Shown here: piece after piece, positions 1-8,482 of the stretch
Layout: every line of letters starts with the position of its first letter
How positions within the stretch are numbered: the stretch's first letter is position 1
DNA from: an uncultured Clostridia bacterium
Lineage (GTDB): Bacteria; Bacillota; Clostridia; Christensenellales; Borkfalkiaceae
Length of the DNA: 56,967 nt
Direction: 5' to 3'
Assembly: GCA_947627765.1 (NCBI GenBank)
Contig: CANQXA010000009.1
Coordinates: 1-56,967 of the forward strand
Notes under the pieces: model-generated
Told to the model about the DNA's origin: nothing
Database searches by the model: none
Seen by the model: only the letters and a program-made list of their open reading frames with translations
Program-made: the position numbers and the translations under genes

Positions 1-530
1 GCCGCCGTGACCGAACCCGAGGAGGTGTAGATGTCTACGATCATCCCCTCCGCGAGATTGCGGGTCGTATCGACGGTGTAGAGGGTATTTTCGGACTCGT
101 CCACCGCCGTGATCTTGCAGAGCAGACCCGAACCGTCGCCGAAGAGCATTCTCCCGAGGTTGAAGGAAGAGCTCTTCAACAGCCCGTCCATCTCCTCGTT
201 CAGAATGTTGACGAAGGCGCCCTCGGCGTTTTGTCCGATGCGCATCGCCTTATCGCTGATCTCCACCGTGCCGTAGAGATTTTTGAGGGGCGCGACGAAC
301 TGCACGTAGTTGTTGCCCGCGCTGGCGGGAAGGACCCCCGTCTCCGTTCCCGCGCCGATGCCGCCGTTGACGCCGTAGCGCACCGTCTTTCTGACGTCCT
401 TTCCCCAGACGTCCGCGGTGGTCTTTTTGATCTGCGCGAGGAAGGGATTGGCGGTCTTGTCGAGAAGATCGCTCACCGTGCCGAGATAGTAAGATTTCAG
501 AATACTGTCTGCAGTTTGCGTGGTAACCAT
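1..530 (-). CDS. Phage major capsid protein (partial, C-terminus outside window)
   Basis: Reading the minus strand from the ATG at 530 gives about 176 residues beginning MVTTQTADSILKSYYLGTVS and running off the window edge. An AAGGAG ribosome site overlaps the stop codon of the scaffold gene just upstream (543-545). The N-terminal pattern (short helical start, then 'NPFLAQIKKT', a Gly-rich loop, and a segment with 'KNLYGTVEISDKAM') is what I expect for HK97-like or T4-like capsid proteins of Firmicutes phages, which assemble into the procapsid around the scaffold. The position directly after terminase, portal and scaffold supports the call. GC content is like the host, so there is no compositional sign of recent arrival. 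Family assignment is by pattern and gene order, not by a search. Confidence 0.72.
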   Translation of the reverse strand, partial: MVTTQTADSILKSYYLGTVSDLLDKTANPFLAQIKKTTADVWGKDVRKTVRYGVNGGIGAGTETGVLPASAGNNYVQFVAPLKNLYGTVEISDKAMRIGQNAEGAFVNILNEEMDGLLKSSSFNLGRMLFGDGSGLLCKITAVDESENTLYTVDTTRNLAEGMIVDIYTSSGSVTA

Positions 531-542
531 GTAAATTTCTCC

Positions 543-947
543 TTATGACTGTTTTTGACGTTTGAGGTAGCCGAGGGCGAGATCCCCCGCCTCCGCTACC
601 GTTTTGGGGCGCTTCACTTCCGCGATCACCCCCGAACCTGCGCCCGCCATCAGCGGAACGCTCCTGAGCTCTTGCAGGTAGTCGCTCAGGATACGGGCTT
701 TGAGCCCTTCATCCTCCGTGACCGCGCGTAGGAGCTCTTCCTGCCCGCGCGGTGCGTGCGGCGCCTCGTCTTTCTCCCGCGAAGCGAGCTCCTCTTCGAG
801 GGCACGGAGCCGTTGGCTGCGGCGGGTGAATTCCGACTCCAGCTCCCCGTACGCACGCACGAGGGCTTCGACGTTCTTGAATTTGCCCGCGATGAGGTCT
901 GTCTCAGACATGCCTACCGCGGATTCTGTCTTGTTCTCCTCTTCCAC
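543..947 (-). CDS. Phage head scaffolding protein
   Basis: 134 residues, acidic and helical, with a coiled-coil stretch (ELESEFTRRSQRLRALEEEL) and a basic C-terminus, as in scaffold proteins that template procapsid assembly and then leave or are cut. I chose the GTG at 947: an AAAGGAG lies 4-10 bases upstream and the portal stop codon is at 949-951, so the two genes are spaced by one base. An open frame extends to 1064 but would overlap the portal gene by over 100 bases without a good ribosome site. A second possible start is the ATG of MSETDL at about 911. The gene sits between portal and capsid, the usual place for a scaffold. Confidence 0.65.
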   Translation of the reverse strand: MEEENKTESAVGMSETDLIAGKFKNVEALVRAYGELESEFTRRSQRLRALEEELASREKDEAPHAPRGQEELLRAVTEDEGLKARILSDYLQELRSVPLMAGAGSGVIAEVKRPKTVAEAGDLALGYLKRQKQS

Positions 948-948
948 G

Positions 949-2796
949 TTATTCTCCTTTGCGGCGGTGGCTCTCGAGGTGGCGCGCGATCCTCGCCTTT
1001 GCCGCCGCGTCCTGTTCCGCGCCCGAGAGGAGAGCGCGGAGGTGTTCGGCGCGGTGCACGGCATGGTCGTCGTACTCGTCCGCCTCGACCTCCTCTCCCT
1101 CCTTGAGAAGGACGTTCTCCCGCTCCGCCTTCCGGATATGCAGATAGGAGATGTCCTTCGCGTTCTCGAACGACCCGTAGCCGAGGGCGTCGAGCACCCT
1201 TGAACGGACTTCGTCCGAAAGATTTCCCTCCTTGTCCTTCAACAGCCCGAGTTCTAAGAGATGAAGGATTTCCTCCTTGATTTGTTCGGGCGTGCGGTCG
1301 TAACCCGTCTCAAAGACAATGTCGTCCGCCGAGATCTCGCTCGCATCGAAGTAAAAGAGTTCCGTCTCACCGCCGGTGCCCGTCATGCGGAGAAGCCGCC
1401 GCGTGTGCGCGAACTGCTTATAAAGGTGCAGAATCTGTTTGCCCGCTTCCTTTACGGCACGCTCGACGCTCTCCACCGCCTGATGCATCCGGTTGGTATC
1501 TTGATCGAGGAGGAGCTGAAGTCCCACCGCGCTCGTGACATGGGTGGGGTTCGCGGAGTTGCGCGAGATCTCGCTCATGCCCGAGACGAGGACAAATTCG
1601 TTCGCGATGCGCTCCTCTTCATCGGCGAACTCTGCGGGAATGGAGCCGCAGTCGAGAAATTCGGGTGCCTGCGCTCCCCGCCTGTAAACTAAGATCTTGC
1701 CGGGATAGAGCCCCTCTTCCGCGAGCGCTTCGGCGTCTACCGAGCCGTCTTCCACGGCGACGACGCCCGCCGAGAGCCTGTTCATAAACTCGTGCTTGCG
1801 GTTCCTCACGGCGTTGTAAGCGCGCTGGAGGGGGATCATACGGTCTACGACGGAGGCGCCGAAGAACGCCCCCGCGAGCTCGATGCTCGTCTGGCGGATA
1901 AAGGGGAAGGTGCGTTCCCCGCGGTCGCCGTTCTTGTAGGGAAGGTCGCCCTCGAAGAGCAACTTGTCTCCCGCGACGATCTCGAGCCGCCCGTTGGGAT
2001 GCGCGTGCGTGGGACGGGTGTAACGCTCGATGAGGATCTCCCTGCGGTCGAGCGCGGGACGGAAATCGCCGTCCATCGCCCGTTTCCAGCCGCTCGCCGA
2101 GGAGTAGGGCGCGAGGGAAAATTCCTCGATCGTGCGCCCCGTAAGCTCCACGCCGAACTTCTCGAAGATCTCCGAGACGGGCACCGCTTTTGCGTGAATG
2201 ATGCTCTTGACCTCGGACATGGTCTCGGCGTTTAATGCGTCGGGGTATATTTCGAAGGGGGAAAGCGCGATGACGTTGACGTCCCCCTCGCGGATGGAAT
2301 GCCCCGTTTCGTCGGTGCCGATCACGTTGCCGTCGTCGGAATTCCACACTACTTTGTAGAAGGATGTGCCGCACACTTCCGACCAAAGGGTGGCGCGGGA
2401 GATGATCTTATCGAGGTCGATCCTCCCCTTCACCGCCTTCAAGATGTTGCCCGAGACGCGCGCCGTGTTCATATCCGCTTCGCTGTCCGAAAAGGCGCGG
2501 ACGTCGAGGGTGGGGCGCACCTTCGCGAGACGGGCGAGACGGGTATCCACGGTAGGCGCGATGTGGTTGAAACATCTGCGCGACTGCCAGAAGTATTCCG
2601 CGCTCTCCTCCGAGATCTCCCCCTCGGGCGTGAGGTCGCAGAATTGGTTGCCGCTGAAAAAGTTCATGTTGAGTTCCCATCCCCGCTCGAGTTGGCGGCG
2701 CATCTCCCGTCTCGCCGCGAAATCGGCTTGGATCTCGGCGACGAGCGCCTCCTTTCTCCTCTCTTCCGCCTGCTGTTTGAGTTCCTGTTCCTTCAT
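949..2796 (-). CDS. Phage portal protein
   Basis: 615 residues with a long charged N-terminal helix, then 'NMNFFSGNQFCDL' and 'RRCFNHIAPTVDTRLARLAKVRPTL', a pattern typical of the large (about 600-700 residue) portal proteins of P22-like and related siphoviruses. Twelve copies form the DNA channel at one capsid vertex and dock the terminase. The central part holds the wing and stem segments; the C-terminal third is helical and charged. The start ATG overlaps the stop of the upstream small gene by four bases (ATGA), showing translational coupling. It lies between terminase and scaffold in standard head-gene order. No frameshift or missing segment is visible. Confidence 0.8.
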   Translation of the reverse strand: MKEQELKQQAEERRKEALVAEIQADFAARREMRRQLERGWELNMNFFSGNQFCDLTPEGEISEESAEYFWQSRRCFNHIAPTVDTRLARLAKVRPTLDVRAFSDSEADMNTARVSGNILKAVKGRIDLDKIISRATLWSEVCGTSFYKVVWNSDDGNVIGTDETGHSIREGDVNVIALSPFEIYPDALNAETMSEVKSIIHAKAVPVSEIFEKFGVELTGRTIEEFSLAPYSSASGWKRAMDGDFRPALDRREILIERYTRPTHAHPNGRLEIVAGDKLLFEGDLPYKNGDRGERTFPFIRQTSIELAGAFFGASVVDRMIPLQRAYNAVRNRKHEFMNRLSAGVVAVEDGSVDAEALAEEGLYPGKILVYRRGAQAPEFLDCGSIPAEFADEEERIANEFVLVSGMSEISRNSANPTHVTSAVGLQLLLDQDTNRMHQAVESVERAVKEAGKQILHLYKQFAHTRRLLRMTGTGGETELFYFDASEISADDIVFETGYDRTPEQIKEEILHLLELGLLKDKEGNLSDEVRSRVLDALGYGSFENAKDISYLHIRKAERENVLLKEGEEVEADEYDDHAVHRAEHLRALLSGAEQDAAAKARIARHLESHRRKGE

Positions 2797-3053
2797 GATT
2801 CCTCCTTGCCGTTGAGCGCTTCGAGCTCATGGAGCAGCCGCTTGCGCTCTTGTTCGAGTTCCTCGTCCGAGAGATCTTTCAGATCTCCGTCGAGGAGAAG
2901 TTTCGCCGCTTTGAGGTCGGGAGGGACGTCTTTCTTCGTCTCCTTCCGTTTGACGAGCTTCAACTCTCCGTCCTGCGCGGCATATTCCTCGGTGACTTCC
3001 TCGACGCTGTAGCCGAGCGCCACCTTCATGATCGCCTCTCTGATCCGGTCCAT
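2793..3053 (-). CDS. Small phage protein between terminase and portal
   Basis: 86 residues: a short N-terminal segment (MDRIREAIMKVALGYSVEEV), a charged middle (LKLVKRKETKKDVPPDLKAA) and a C-terminal Leu/Glu-rich helix likely to form a coiled coil. The stretch 'KKDVPPDLKAAKLLL' reminds me of the end of some small terminase or HTH-type DNA-binding proteins, which would fit a packaging role, but small terminase normally precedes the large subunit and here it follows it. One base separates it from terminase (stop at 3055) and its stop overlaps the portal start, so all are one transcript. Function not assigned. Confidence 0.55.
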   Translation of the reverse strand: MDRIREAIMKVALGYSVEEVTEEYAAQDGELKLVKRKETKKDVPPDLKAAKLLLDGDLKDLSDEELEQERKRLLHELEALNGKEES

Positions 3054-3054
3054 G

Positions 3055-4479
3055 TTACTCCTTTTCCCGCCGAAGTCTGCGGATCCTGCGCTCCTTGTCC
3101 CGCTCGATCGCCGACCGCTCTCCCGCTTTGAGGGGACGGGGTTTGGTCATGAGATAGTAACGGAGCTCGTCCATCGCATGGTCGTCCCGTTTGACGGGCG
3201 CCTCCCCTCTTCCCCAAAAATACCCTTTGAATTCGCGGATCATGTTGACGCAGTTCCGGAAGATATAGAGGTTGGGGAAATCGTTCTTGCGCGAGAGGTA
3301 CCGCTTGACCTGCGCGATCCCCGCGAATACGTCTTTATCCCCCTGCGGCGCGACGACGATCCCCCGCTCGTAGAAGAGTTCGGAGACGCTCTTTGCGGAG
3401 GCGAGCGTGCGCGCTTCGGCGGCGGCGTCGATGATCGCTTCCAGCCTCCCCTGCCCGTCCTGTTTCCAATTCAGGCGGGCGGACAGGGCGCGGATGGCGT
3501 CCGCATGGGAATCGATATCCAGCCCCGCCGCGTAGTGTTCGGCAACCGCATAGACGTTGCCGTCGTAATCCACGCAATACCAATGGGCGGAGAGCGGATT
3601 TTTGAGCCCGGGGTCGATAGAGATGATGTCCTGCCACGACGGCGGGATCTCGAAGGGGTCGATGACGTGGACGGATTCGTCGAACTCGGGGTAGACCAGC
3701 CCCTCGCGCGTGCAGAATCTTCCGTAGCGGCGCGCTTGAAGCGTCGTTTCGTCCATCGTCGCCTCGAGGAGGGCGATCTCCTCCGCCGAGAGAAAGGGGT
3801 TGTCCGCCCACTCCATGAACTCATACCAGATCTCGGGATCGTTTTTGGGGTTGAGGTAGATCTCCTCATAGACGAAGGTCAGACCTTTGAGGGGGGTCAT
3901 CGTCCCGAAGATGTCGCCGCGGCGGTCCACGACCCGCATCCTGCACTCGTCATAGATGTCTTTGGGGGGCTCTTCGTCGAACCAGACGAAATCGAGCGAA
4001 CTGCCCTGAAAGCGTTCCCGCCCTTGATCGCAACTCTTAAAGCCGATCACAGACGTCCCGCCGAAGACGTTCTTGACGTAAATTTGATCGATGATCCCGG
4101 ACATGGGTGCGTCCTTTCTGCCGCTCGTCATCACGATGTCGGCGATCCAATCGGGACGGAGATAGTGAAGGATCTTGCGCTGGGCGACGTCCCGCTGGAC
4201 CTGCGCGGTCGGCGAGACCACCCAGCCGAAGACGTCGGGGCGGTTCTTGCGGTAGGGATGGACGCCGCGGGCGAAGTAGACCGCTTCGACGGCGCCGCAC
4301 TCGGTTTTCCCCGAGCGGTTGCCCCCGAAGACCCACCTGTTGCGCTTTTTCGAACGGTGGAAGGCGAGCTGTTTTTTGTGCTTTTTGCGCCCCGTGTTGT
4401 AGCGGGCGAGATGGTCCCGCTCCTTCCGTTCCCTCTGGATCTCTTCGATCGCCTTGATTTTTTGCAGAATTTCGTCCAT
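3055..4479 (-). CDS. terL: Phage terminase large subunit
   Basis: 474 residues with both halves of a packaging motor. The ATPase has Walker A GGNRSGKT at residues 52-59 and Walker B FVWFDEE at 164-170, followed by the 'TMTPLKG' coupling motif near 193-199. The RNase H-like nuclease that cuts the concatemer has acidic residues at D289 (ISIDPG), D351 (IIDAAAEA) and the KRDDHAMDELR cluster at 430-440. Length is normal for the family and all catalytic positions are intact, so the protein could be active. It is the first gene of the minus-strand head module; only about 50 bases separate its start from an unrelated plus-strand gene, so the module ends abruptly here. Confidence 0.9.
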   Translation of the reverse strand: MDEILQKIKAIEEIQRERKERDHLARYNTGRKKHKKQLAFHRSKKRNRWVFGGNRSGKTECGAVEAVYFARGVHPYRKNRPDVFGWVVSPTAQVQRDVAQRKILHYLRPDWIADIVMTSGRKDAPMSGIIDQIYVKNVFGGTSVIGFKSCDQGRERFQGSSLDFVWFDEEPPKDIYDECRMRVVDRRGDIFGTMTPLKGLTFVYEEIYLNPKNDPEIWYEFMEWADNPFLSAEEIALLEATMDETTLQARRYGRFCTREGLVYPEFDESVHVIDPFEIPPSWQDIISIDPGLKNPLSAHWYCVDYDGNVYAVAEHYAAGLDIDSHADAIRALSARLNWKQDGQGRLEAIIDAAAEARTLASAKSVSELFYERGIVVAPQGDKDVFAGIAQVKRYLSRKNDFPNLYIFRNCVNMIREFKGYFWGRGEAPVKRDDHAMDELRYYLMTKPRPLKAGERSAIERDKERRIRRLRREKE

Positions 4480-4516
4480 ATCCGATCAAACCCGCGTTCT
4501 TTCGCCCTTCGCGATT

Positions 4517-4525
4517 TGTTATAAT
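4517..4525 (+). promoter_or_regulatory. Extended -10 promoter, leaderless type
   Basis: TGTTATAAT, an extended -10 (TGn before TATAAT at 4520-4525). The start codon ATG at 4533 lies 7 bases after the hexamer, where transcription should begin, and there is no ribosome site between. The -35 region (about 4497) is weak, as is usual with extended -10 promoters. Confidence 0.6.
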
Positions 4526-4532
4526 GGCGCGC

Positions 4533-5237
4533 ATGAAACGCTTCCTGCTCCTCGCGCTGATCCTGCTCTTTCTACCCATTTCCCGCCCCGCCGTGGGCGG
4601 ACAGCGCCGTGCCGCTTCCGCGGATGAGCTTCGTTATGCCGTAGCCGCCGATTCCAACGTTTGGTTCTATACGGCGGAGAGCGAAAGCGCGCGCCTCTTT
4701 CTGCTGCCCGAAACGTACTACGTGCGCGTCCTCTTCGAGGGCGAAGTGTATACCGCCGTGGAGTACCTCGTCAACGACGACCCTTACCGCAAGATCATGG
4801 GCTATTGCCGCACCGACGCGATCACTCCCGTCTCCTTCATCCCCGCCCGTCCCTTTCTCAAAAAGATCGTCAGCGTGACCTACACGATCCCCGACAACGG
4901 CGGTTTCGGCGACGAGGACTTTTACGACATCCGCAAGACCTTCGTCTACTACGGCAAGCGCTACGAAAACGGACAGCTCTACTTATACGTCCTTTCGGAG
5001 GGAAAATTCGGCTTCATCCCCGCCGACATCGAGCCCGAATTCGAGCGCAACGACGATTATCTCACCGTCCCCTCGGGGCCCGCTTCGAGCGACAAAGAGC
5101 CCTCCTCCTCGGACATGGGTGGCACGTCTACGGTGCAGATCGTCGCCATCTGCCTTGCGTCCGCCGCCGCGATCGCCATCGCCGTGCTCGTCGTGAGGGG
5201 CAAGCGGCGCCCGCCCGCTCCCCCCGAGGACGAGTGA
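4533..5237 (+). CDS. Secreted, C-terminally anchored membrane protein of unknown function
   Basis: 234 residues from the ATG at 4533 (MKRFLLLALILLFLPIS), an obvious signal peptide. The mature part has short beta-rich segments (YYVRVLFEGEVYTAVEYLV, then 'GYCRTDAITPVSFIP'; later 'GKFGFIPADIEPEF') that look like SH3-type modules, a Ser/Pro/Gly linker, one membrane helix (VQIVAICLASAAAIAIAVLV) and a short basic-acidic tail. So it should be exported and anchored with its bulk outside. An ATG at 4524 is in frame but lies inside the -10 box. It shares its layout (leaderless start, SH3-like ending, single C-terminal helix) with the larger gene at 5919. It sits between a prophage terminase and a sigma-like gene on the other strand. 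Function unknown. Confidence 0.75.
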   Translation: MKRFLLLALILLFLPISRPAVGGQRRAASADELRYAVAADSNVWFYTAESESARLFLLPETYYVRVLFEGEVYTAVEYLVNDDPYRKIMGYCRTDAITPVSFIPARPFLKKIVSVTYTIPDNGGFGDEDFYDIRKTFVYYGKRYENGQLYLYVLSEGKFGFIPADIEPEFERNDDYLTVPSGPASSDKEPSSSDMGGTSTVQIVAICLASAAAIAIAVLVVRGKRRPPAPPEDE

Positions 5238-5734
5238 GCGCAAAACCCGCGCCGCCGCCTCTGACCCACGATGCTCCGCTCCCTTCCGCCCGAGACGGCG
5301 GAAAGCAGACGGCAAAAGGGCGGGAATTTTCCGAAACGCTCGAAAAAGCGCTCCGCCCAGCCCTGCCCTTCGAGCGCGAGGGTGACGCGGTCCAAAAGGG
5401 CGCACTGACGGCGGAAGTACTCCCGCACCGAGTAGGGAAGCTCCACCTTTCCGAAGAGGGCGATCTTCTCCCTTCTCCTGAAATAGCGGTATTCGAGCAA
5501 AAAGAGCTCCTCGGCGTCCATTTCGCCAAGGACCTTATCGACGTCCTCCCTCAGCTCCCTCAGCGAACAGGCGAGCGCGACCTCGTCGATCACGCCCTCT
5601 GCGTCCGACGCGGCGTCCCTCGGGCTCTTATACGAGAGCACGGCGCGGTTCATTGCGGCAGTCTCCGACGCCTCCGCCAATTTGTCCAGCCAAGGGTATG
5701 CGTATAATATAACTTTGGAAATTTCCTTGCGCAT
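5057..5734 (-). CDS. Conserved sigma-like/ArpU-like protein with doubtful C-terminus
   Basis: Start at the ATG at 5734 (MRKEISKVILYAYPWLDK), preceded by an AGGGAGGGGAGGG purine run. Residues 1 to about 155 look like a small protein I recall as common in Clostridia: helical, with 'ALLSY..', 'LEYRYFRRREKIALFG' and 'PYSVREYFRRQCALLDRV', the last part resembling the region-4-like DNA-binding end of sigma factors or phage ArpU regulators. After about residue 160 the sequence turns into low-complexity Arg/Gly/Ser/Ala text and runs 181 bases antisense into the clear C-terminus of the gene on the plus strand. I think the authentic protein ends near 5240-5270 and the rest is read-through after loss of a stop or a frameshift. 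Whether it belongs to the adjoining phage module or to the chromosome is unclear. Confidence 0.6.
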   Translation of the reverse strand: MRKEISKVILYAYPWLDKLAEASETAAMNRAVLSYKSPRDAASDAEGVIDEVALACSLRELREDVDKVLGEMDAEELFLLEYRYFRRREKIALFGKVELPYSVREYFRRQCALLDRVTLALEGQGWAERFFERFGKFPPFCRLLSAVSGGRERSIVGQRRRRGFCAHSSSGGAGGRRLPLTTSTAMAIAAADARQMATICTVDVPPMSEEEGSLSLEAGPEGTVR

Positions 5735-5901
5735 TGTCCCTCCCCTCCCTGCGGCAAGCTCCGCGGTTGCATTTCCGAACATTTGTTCGTATTTTTATTA
5801 TAACACGGCAATTTGGCAGGCGTCGGTCATATATGCCAAAAAATTTTCGGATTTTTTTCGGGGAAAGTTTTTCCGCAAACGTTGCGTTTCGCGCGCGCGC
5901 A

Positions 5902-5910
5902 TGATATAAT
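5902..5910 (+). promoter_or_regulatory. Extended -10 promoter, leaderless type
   Basis: TGATATAAT with TATAAT at 5905-5910; the ATG of the next gene follows 8 bases later at 5919 with no ribosome site in the 8-base gap. Same arrangement as at 4517. Confidence 0.65.
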
Positions 5911-5918
5911 AGTTCCAT

Positions 5919-8450
5919 ATGAACGCGCGCTTGAAAAACTTCATTGCGGCGGGTGTGCTGGCGTTTGCGGTCGCCGCGGGCGCGGGCGCGGGCAGTATTT
6001 CCGCGGGCGCCCTCTCCGGGCTTGCGGACGCGGCTTCCCTCTTTCTGCCCTCCTCCTACGAGCAGTACCTCTCGCTCGTCAGCCCCGCAGACGCCGCGTT
6101 CTCCGATTCGTACATCGCCGTTGCCGACGGTTCCACCCTCTACCTCTACGACCGCGAAGAGGGCAGTTACTCCTCCGTCGGCGTGCGGGAGGGGCGTACC
6201 ATCTCCAAGATCGGCTTTGCGGGAGAGCGGCTGTTCGTCGCGGACACGGGCGTCGGCAACTTCTTCTATGAATACGATTTCGGCGGCGGGAAGCTCGATC
6301 TCATTCCCGGCGTGAACTGCTCCACCTTCTGCGTGGACGGCGACACGCTCTATACGGCGACCGTCTCCACGCAGGAGACGCGGATCGGCGCCTATTCCAT
6401 CGAAGAACTTGCAAGCGAGGATCCGTCGGCGCAGGATCTCGGCGTGATCGCAAAGGACGAGCCGCCCAAGCTCGCCGTCATCGGGCATACGCTCTACTGC
6501 GTGTTCGGCGAATCTGTGTATTATCCCGACCTTTCGGGCTATTTCCGCGACCGCAACTTCTATTTCCTCTCCACCGAATCCGCAGATGTGTACGGCGTCG
6601 TCTCCGCCTGTTCGGTAGACGGCGCGCTCTACTATGCCGCCGAGGGCGGGCTGTACCGTTCGGACAGCACCCTTTCCACCGCCGTGAAAGCGGCCCGTCT
6701 CCTCGAATCGGCGGGGATCGCGGCGCTCACCGCGTATCAGGGGAAGATCTACGCCGTCTATCATACGGGCGCGGTGCGCGAGATCGCCGTAACCGCTGAG
6801 GGTGCGGCGTTCACGGGGTACGAAATTTCCGCCGCCTCCCCGAGCGCGGGAAGGCTCTCTTCCGCCACGGAGACGGCGCGGGCGGGCGATCTGCTCGTCG
6901 TCGCGGACGGGGGGAATTCGCGGATCTCCGTCTACCGCGCTTCCACGGGTGAATACGGCGAAATTCCCTGCGTCGGGCCCGACGGTCACGCGTTTGCCCC
7001 CACCCATGTCGCGACCGACGGCTCCATAATCGCCGTTTCGTCCGAATACAGCATCTATCTCTACCGCTACGGCGAGACGAATTATTACGAGCGCCGCGAG
7101 CTCTCCGAACCCGCTTTGGGGCTGGCGTGCGTCTACGGCGCGTGCTACTATATCACCGAATACAGCTACGGCAAAGTCGAAGAGGGACAAGCTCCCTTCA
7201 TGCGGCGGGACAACAACGTCCCCCGCGCGATCTGCGCCGACGTCTACGGCACCGTGTACGTCGTCAACGTGGCGGGCGAAGTGCAGGCGTACAGCGAGGC
7301 GGACTTCAACGATCCCTCCGTGGTGCGCGGCGAGACCGTCCCCGTCACCCTGCCCGAAGGGTTTACCTCCCTCCGCGCCGATTTCGAGGGCAACCTCTAC
7401 TGTTTGGCAGACGGCGCCCTCTACAAGAACGGCGAACAGGTCCTTTCGCTTGCGGGCGATTTCGTCTACGGCGAGGACGGGACGTGTACCTCCTTCGCGC
7501 TCGGCTTCGAGGACGACGCCGTCTATTTCCTCTTCGGGAACTACATGGTCGTCACCAAGGCGGGCGCGCTCGACATCCCCACCCTCGATAAAATTTCGGC
7601 GGAGGGCGTGTATGAGGACGTCTACCGTTCGCACGGGAGCGAAGATCTTCTCATCGACATCCCCGCGGGCTCCATCGGCATCCGCACCGACCTCGAGAGC
7701 TGGGGGGCGGACGACGCCTATTTCCCCTACCGTTCCTACTATCGCACCGAAGAGGATACCCGCGGCATTTTGCTCGCCGTCAAGGACCGCTACGCCCTCG
7801 TCATCCTCTATGAGATCCGCGAAGATACCCGCTACTTCACCGCCGACCTCTTCCGCTTGGGCGACGACATCCGTCCCCTCCCGCAGGAAGAGTATTGGGA
7901 GGAAGAAGGCGGGAAGATGTATCTCACGAACGAGGTCTCTTCGTATTACTATCCCTGTCTGCACGACGCCTTGCGGGACCGCGCCCATCCGCGCAGTACG
8001 CGCGTCGAGGTCCTCGGGTACGTCACCGCGCCCGAGCGCAAATACGCCCTCGTAAGGTTTGACGGCGGGGAACAAGAGGGAGAGACGGGCTTCGTTCCCG
8101 CCTCCTATCTCACCGTCATCCCGCCCGATCTCGGGGATGGTACGGTCTTCGAACCCGCCTTCCTCAAAGCGAACAAGGCGGGCGCCGTCTTCCGCTCGGA
8201 GGACGGGGAGGAGCTCACGGTTACGGAGCGCGTCCGCGCCGACCTCTTCGAGGAGGAGGACGGCTATCTCGCCCGTATTTACAGCGGCGGGAAGGCGTAT
8301 TACGCCTCCGTCCCGAAGGGCGCGGTGGACCGCGGCGAATCGGACATCCTGCGCATCAGCCTCATCGTCATTCTCTCGGTGATCGCGGTCGGGATCATCG
8401 GAGCTTATGTCTTCTTGCTCCCCGCACGGGAGAAGAGACGAAGACAATAA
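5919..8450 (+). CDS. Large exported beta-propeller-like protein with C-terminal membrane anchor
   Basis: 843 residues. A signal peptide (MNARLKNFIAAGVLAFAVAA) is followed by about 600 residues of repeated beta-strand blades with motifs such as 'VADGSTLYLYD', 'GERLFVADTGVGNFFYEYD', 'VVADGGNSRISVYRA' and 'YGTVYVVNVAGEVQAY', the look of NHL/SMP-30-type propellers. Near the end there are two SH3-like segments (one ending GFVPASYLTVIPP), then one membrane helix (RISLIVILSVIAVGIIGAYV) and a basic tail. It should stand on the outer face of the membrane, perhaps binding wall polymers. The start ATG lies 8 bases after a TATAAT box, so the mRNA is probably leaderless. The GH43 gene follows after 32 bases and is likely co-transcribed. 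Function unknown. Confidence 0.75.
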   Translation: MNARLKNFIAAGVLAFAVAAGAGAGSISAGALSGLADAASLFLPSSYEQYLSLVSPADAAFSDSYIAVADGSTLYLYDREEGSYSSVGVREGRTISKIGFAGERLFVADTGVGNFFYEYDFGGGKLDLIPGVNCSTFCVDGDTLYTATVSTQETRIGAYSIEELASEDPSAQDLGVIAKDEPPKLAVIGHTLYCVFGESVYYPDLSGYFRDRNFYFLSTESADVYGVVSACSVDGALYYAAEGGLYRSDSTLSTAVKAARLLESAGIAALTAYQGKIYAVYHTGAVREIAVTAEGAAFTGYEISAASPSAGRLSSATETARAGDLLVVADGGNSRISVYRASTGEYGEIPCVGPDGHAFAPTHVATDGSIIAVSSEYSIYLYRYGETNYYERRELSEPALGLACVYGACYYITEYSYGKVEEGQAPFMRRDNNVPRAICADVYGTVYVVNVAGEVQAYSEADFNDPSVVRGETVPVTLPEGFTSLRADFEGNLYCLADGALYKNGEQVLSLAGDFVYGEDGTCTSFALGFEDDAVYFLFGNYMVVTKAGALDIPTLDKISAEGVYEDVYRSHGSEDLLIDIPAGSIGIRTDLESWGADDAYFPYRSYYRTEEDTRGILLAVKDRYALVILYEIREDTRYFTADLFRLGDDIRPLPQEEYWEEEGGKMYLTNEVSSYYYPCLHDALRDRAHPRSTRVEVLGYVTAPERKYALVRFDGGEQEGETGFVPASYLTVIPPDLGDGTVFEPAFLKANKAGAVFRSEDGEELTVTERVRADLFEEEDGYLARIYSGGKAYYASVPKGAVDRGESDILRISLIVILSVIAVGIIGAYVFLLPAREKRRRQ

Positions 8451-8482
8451 CATCGCAAACGACATCACGCAAGGGGGGAACC

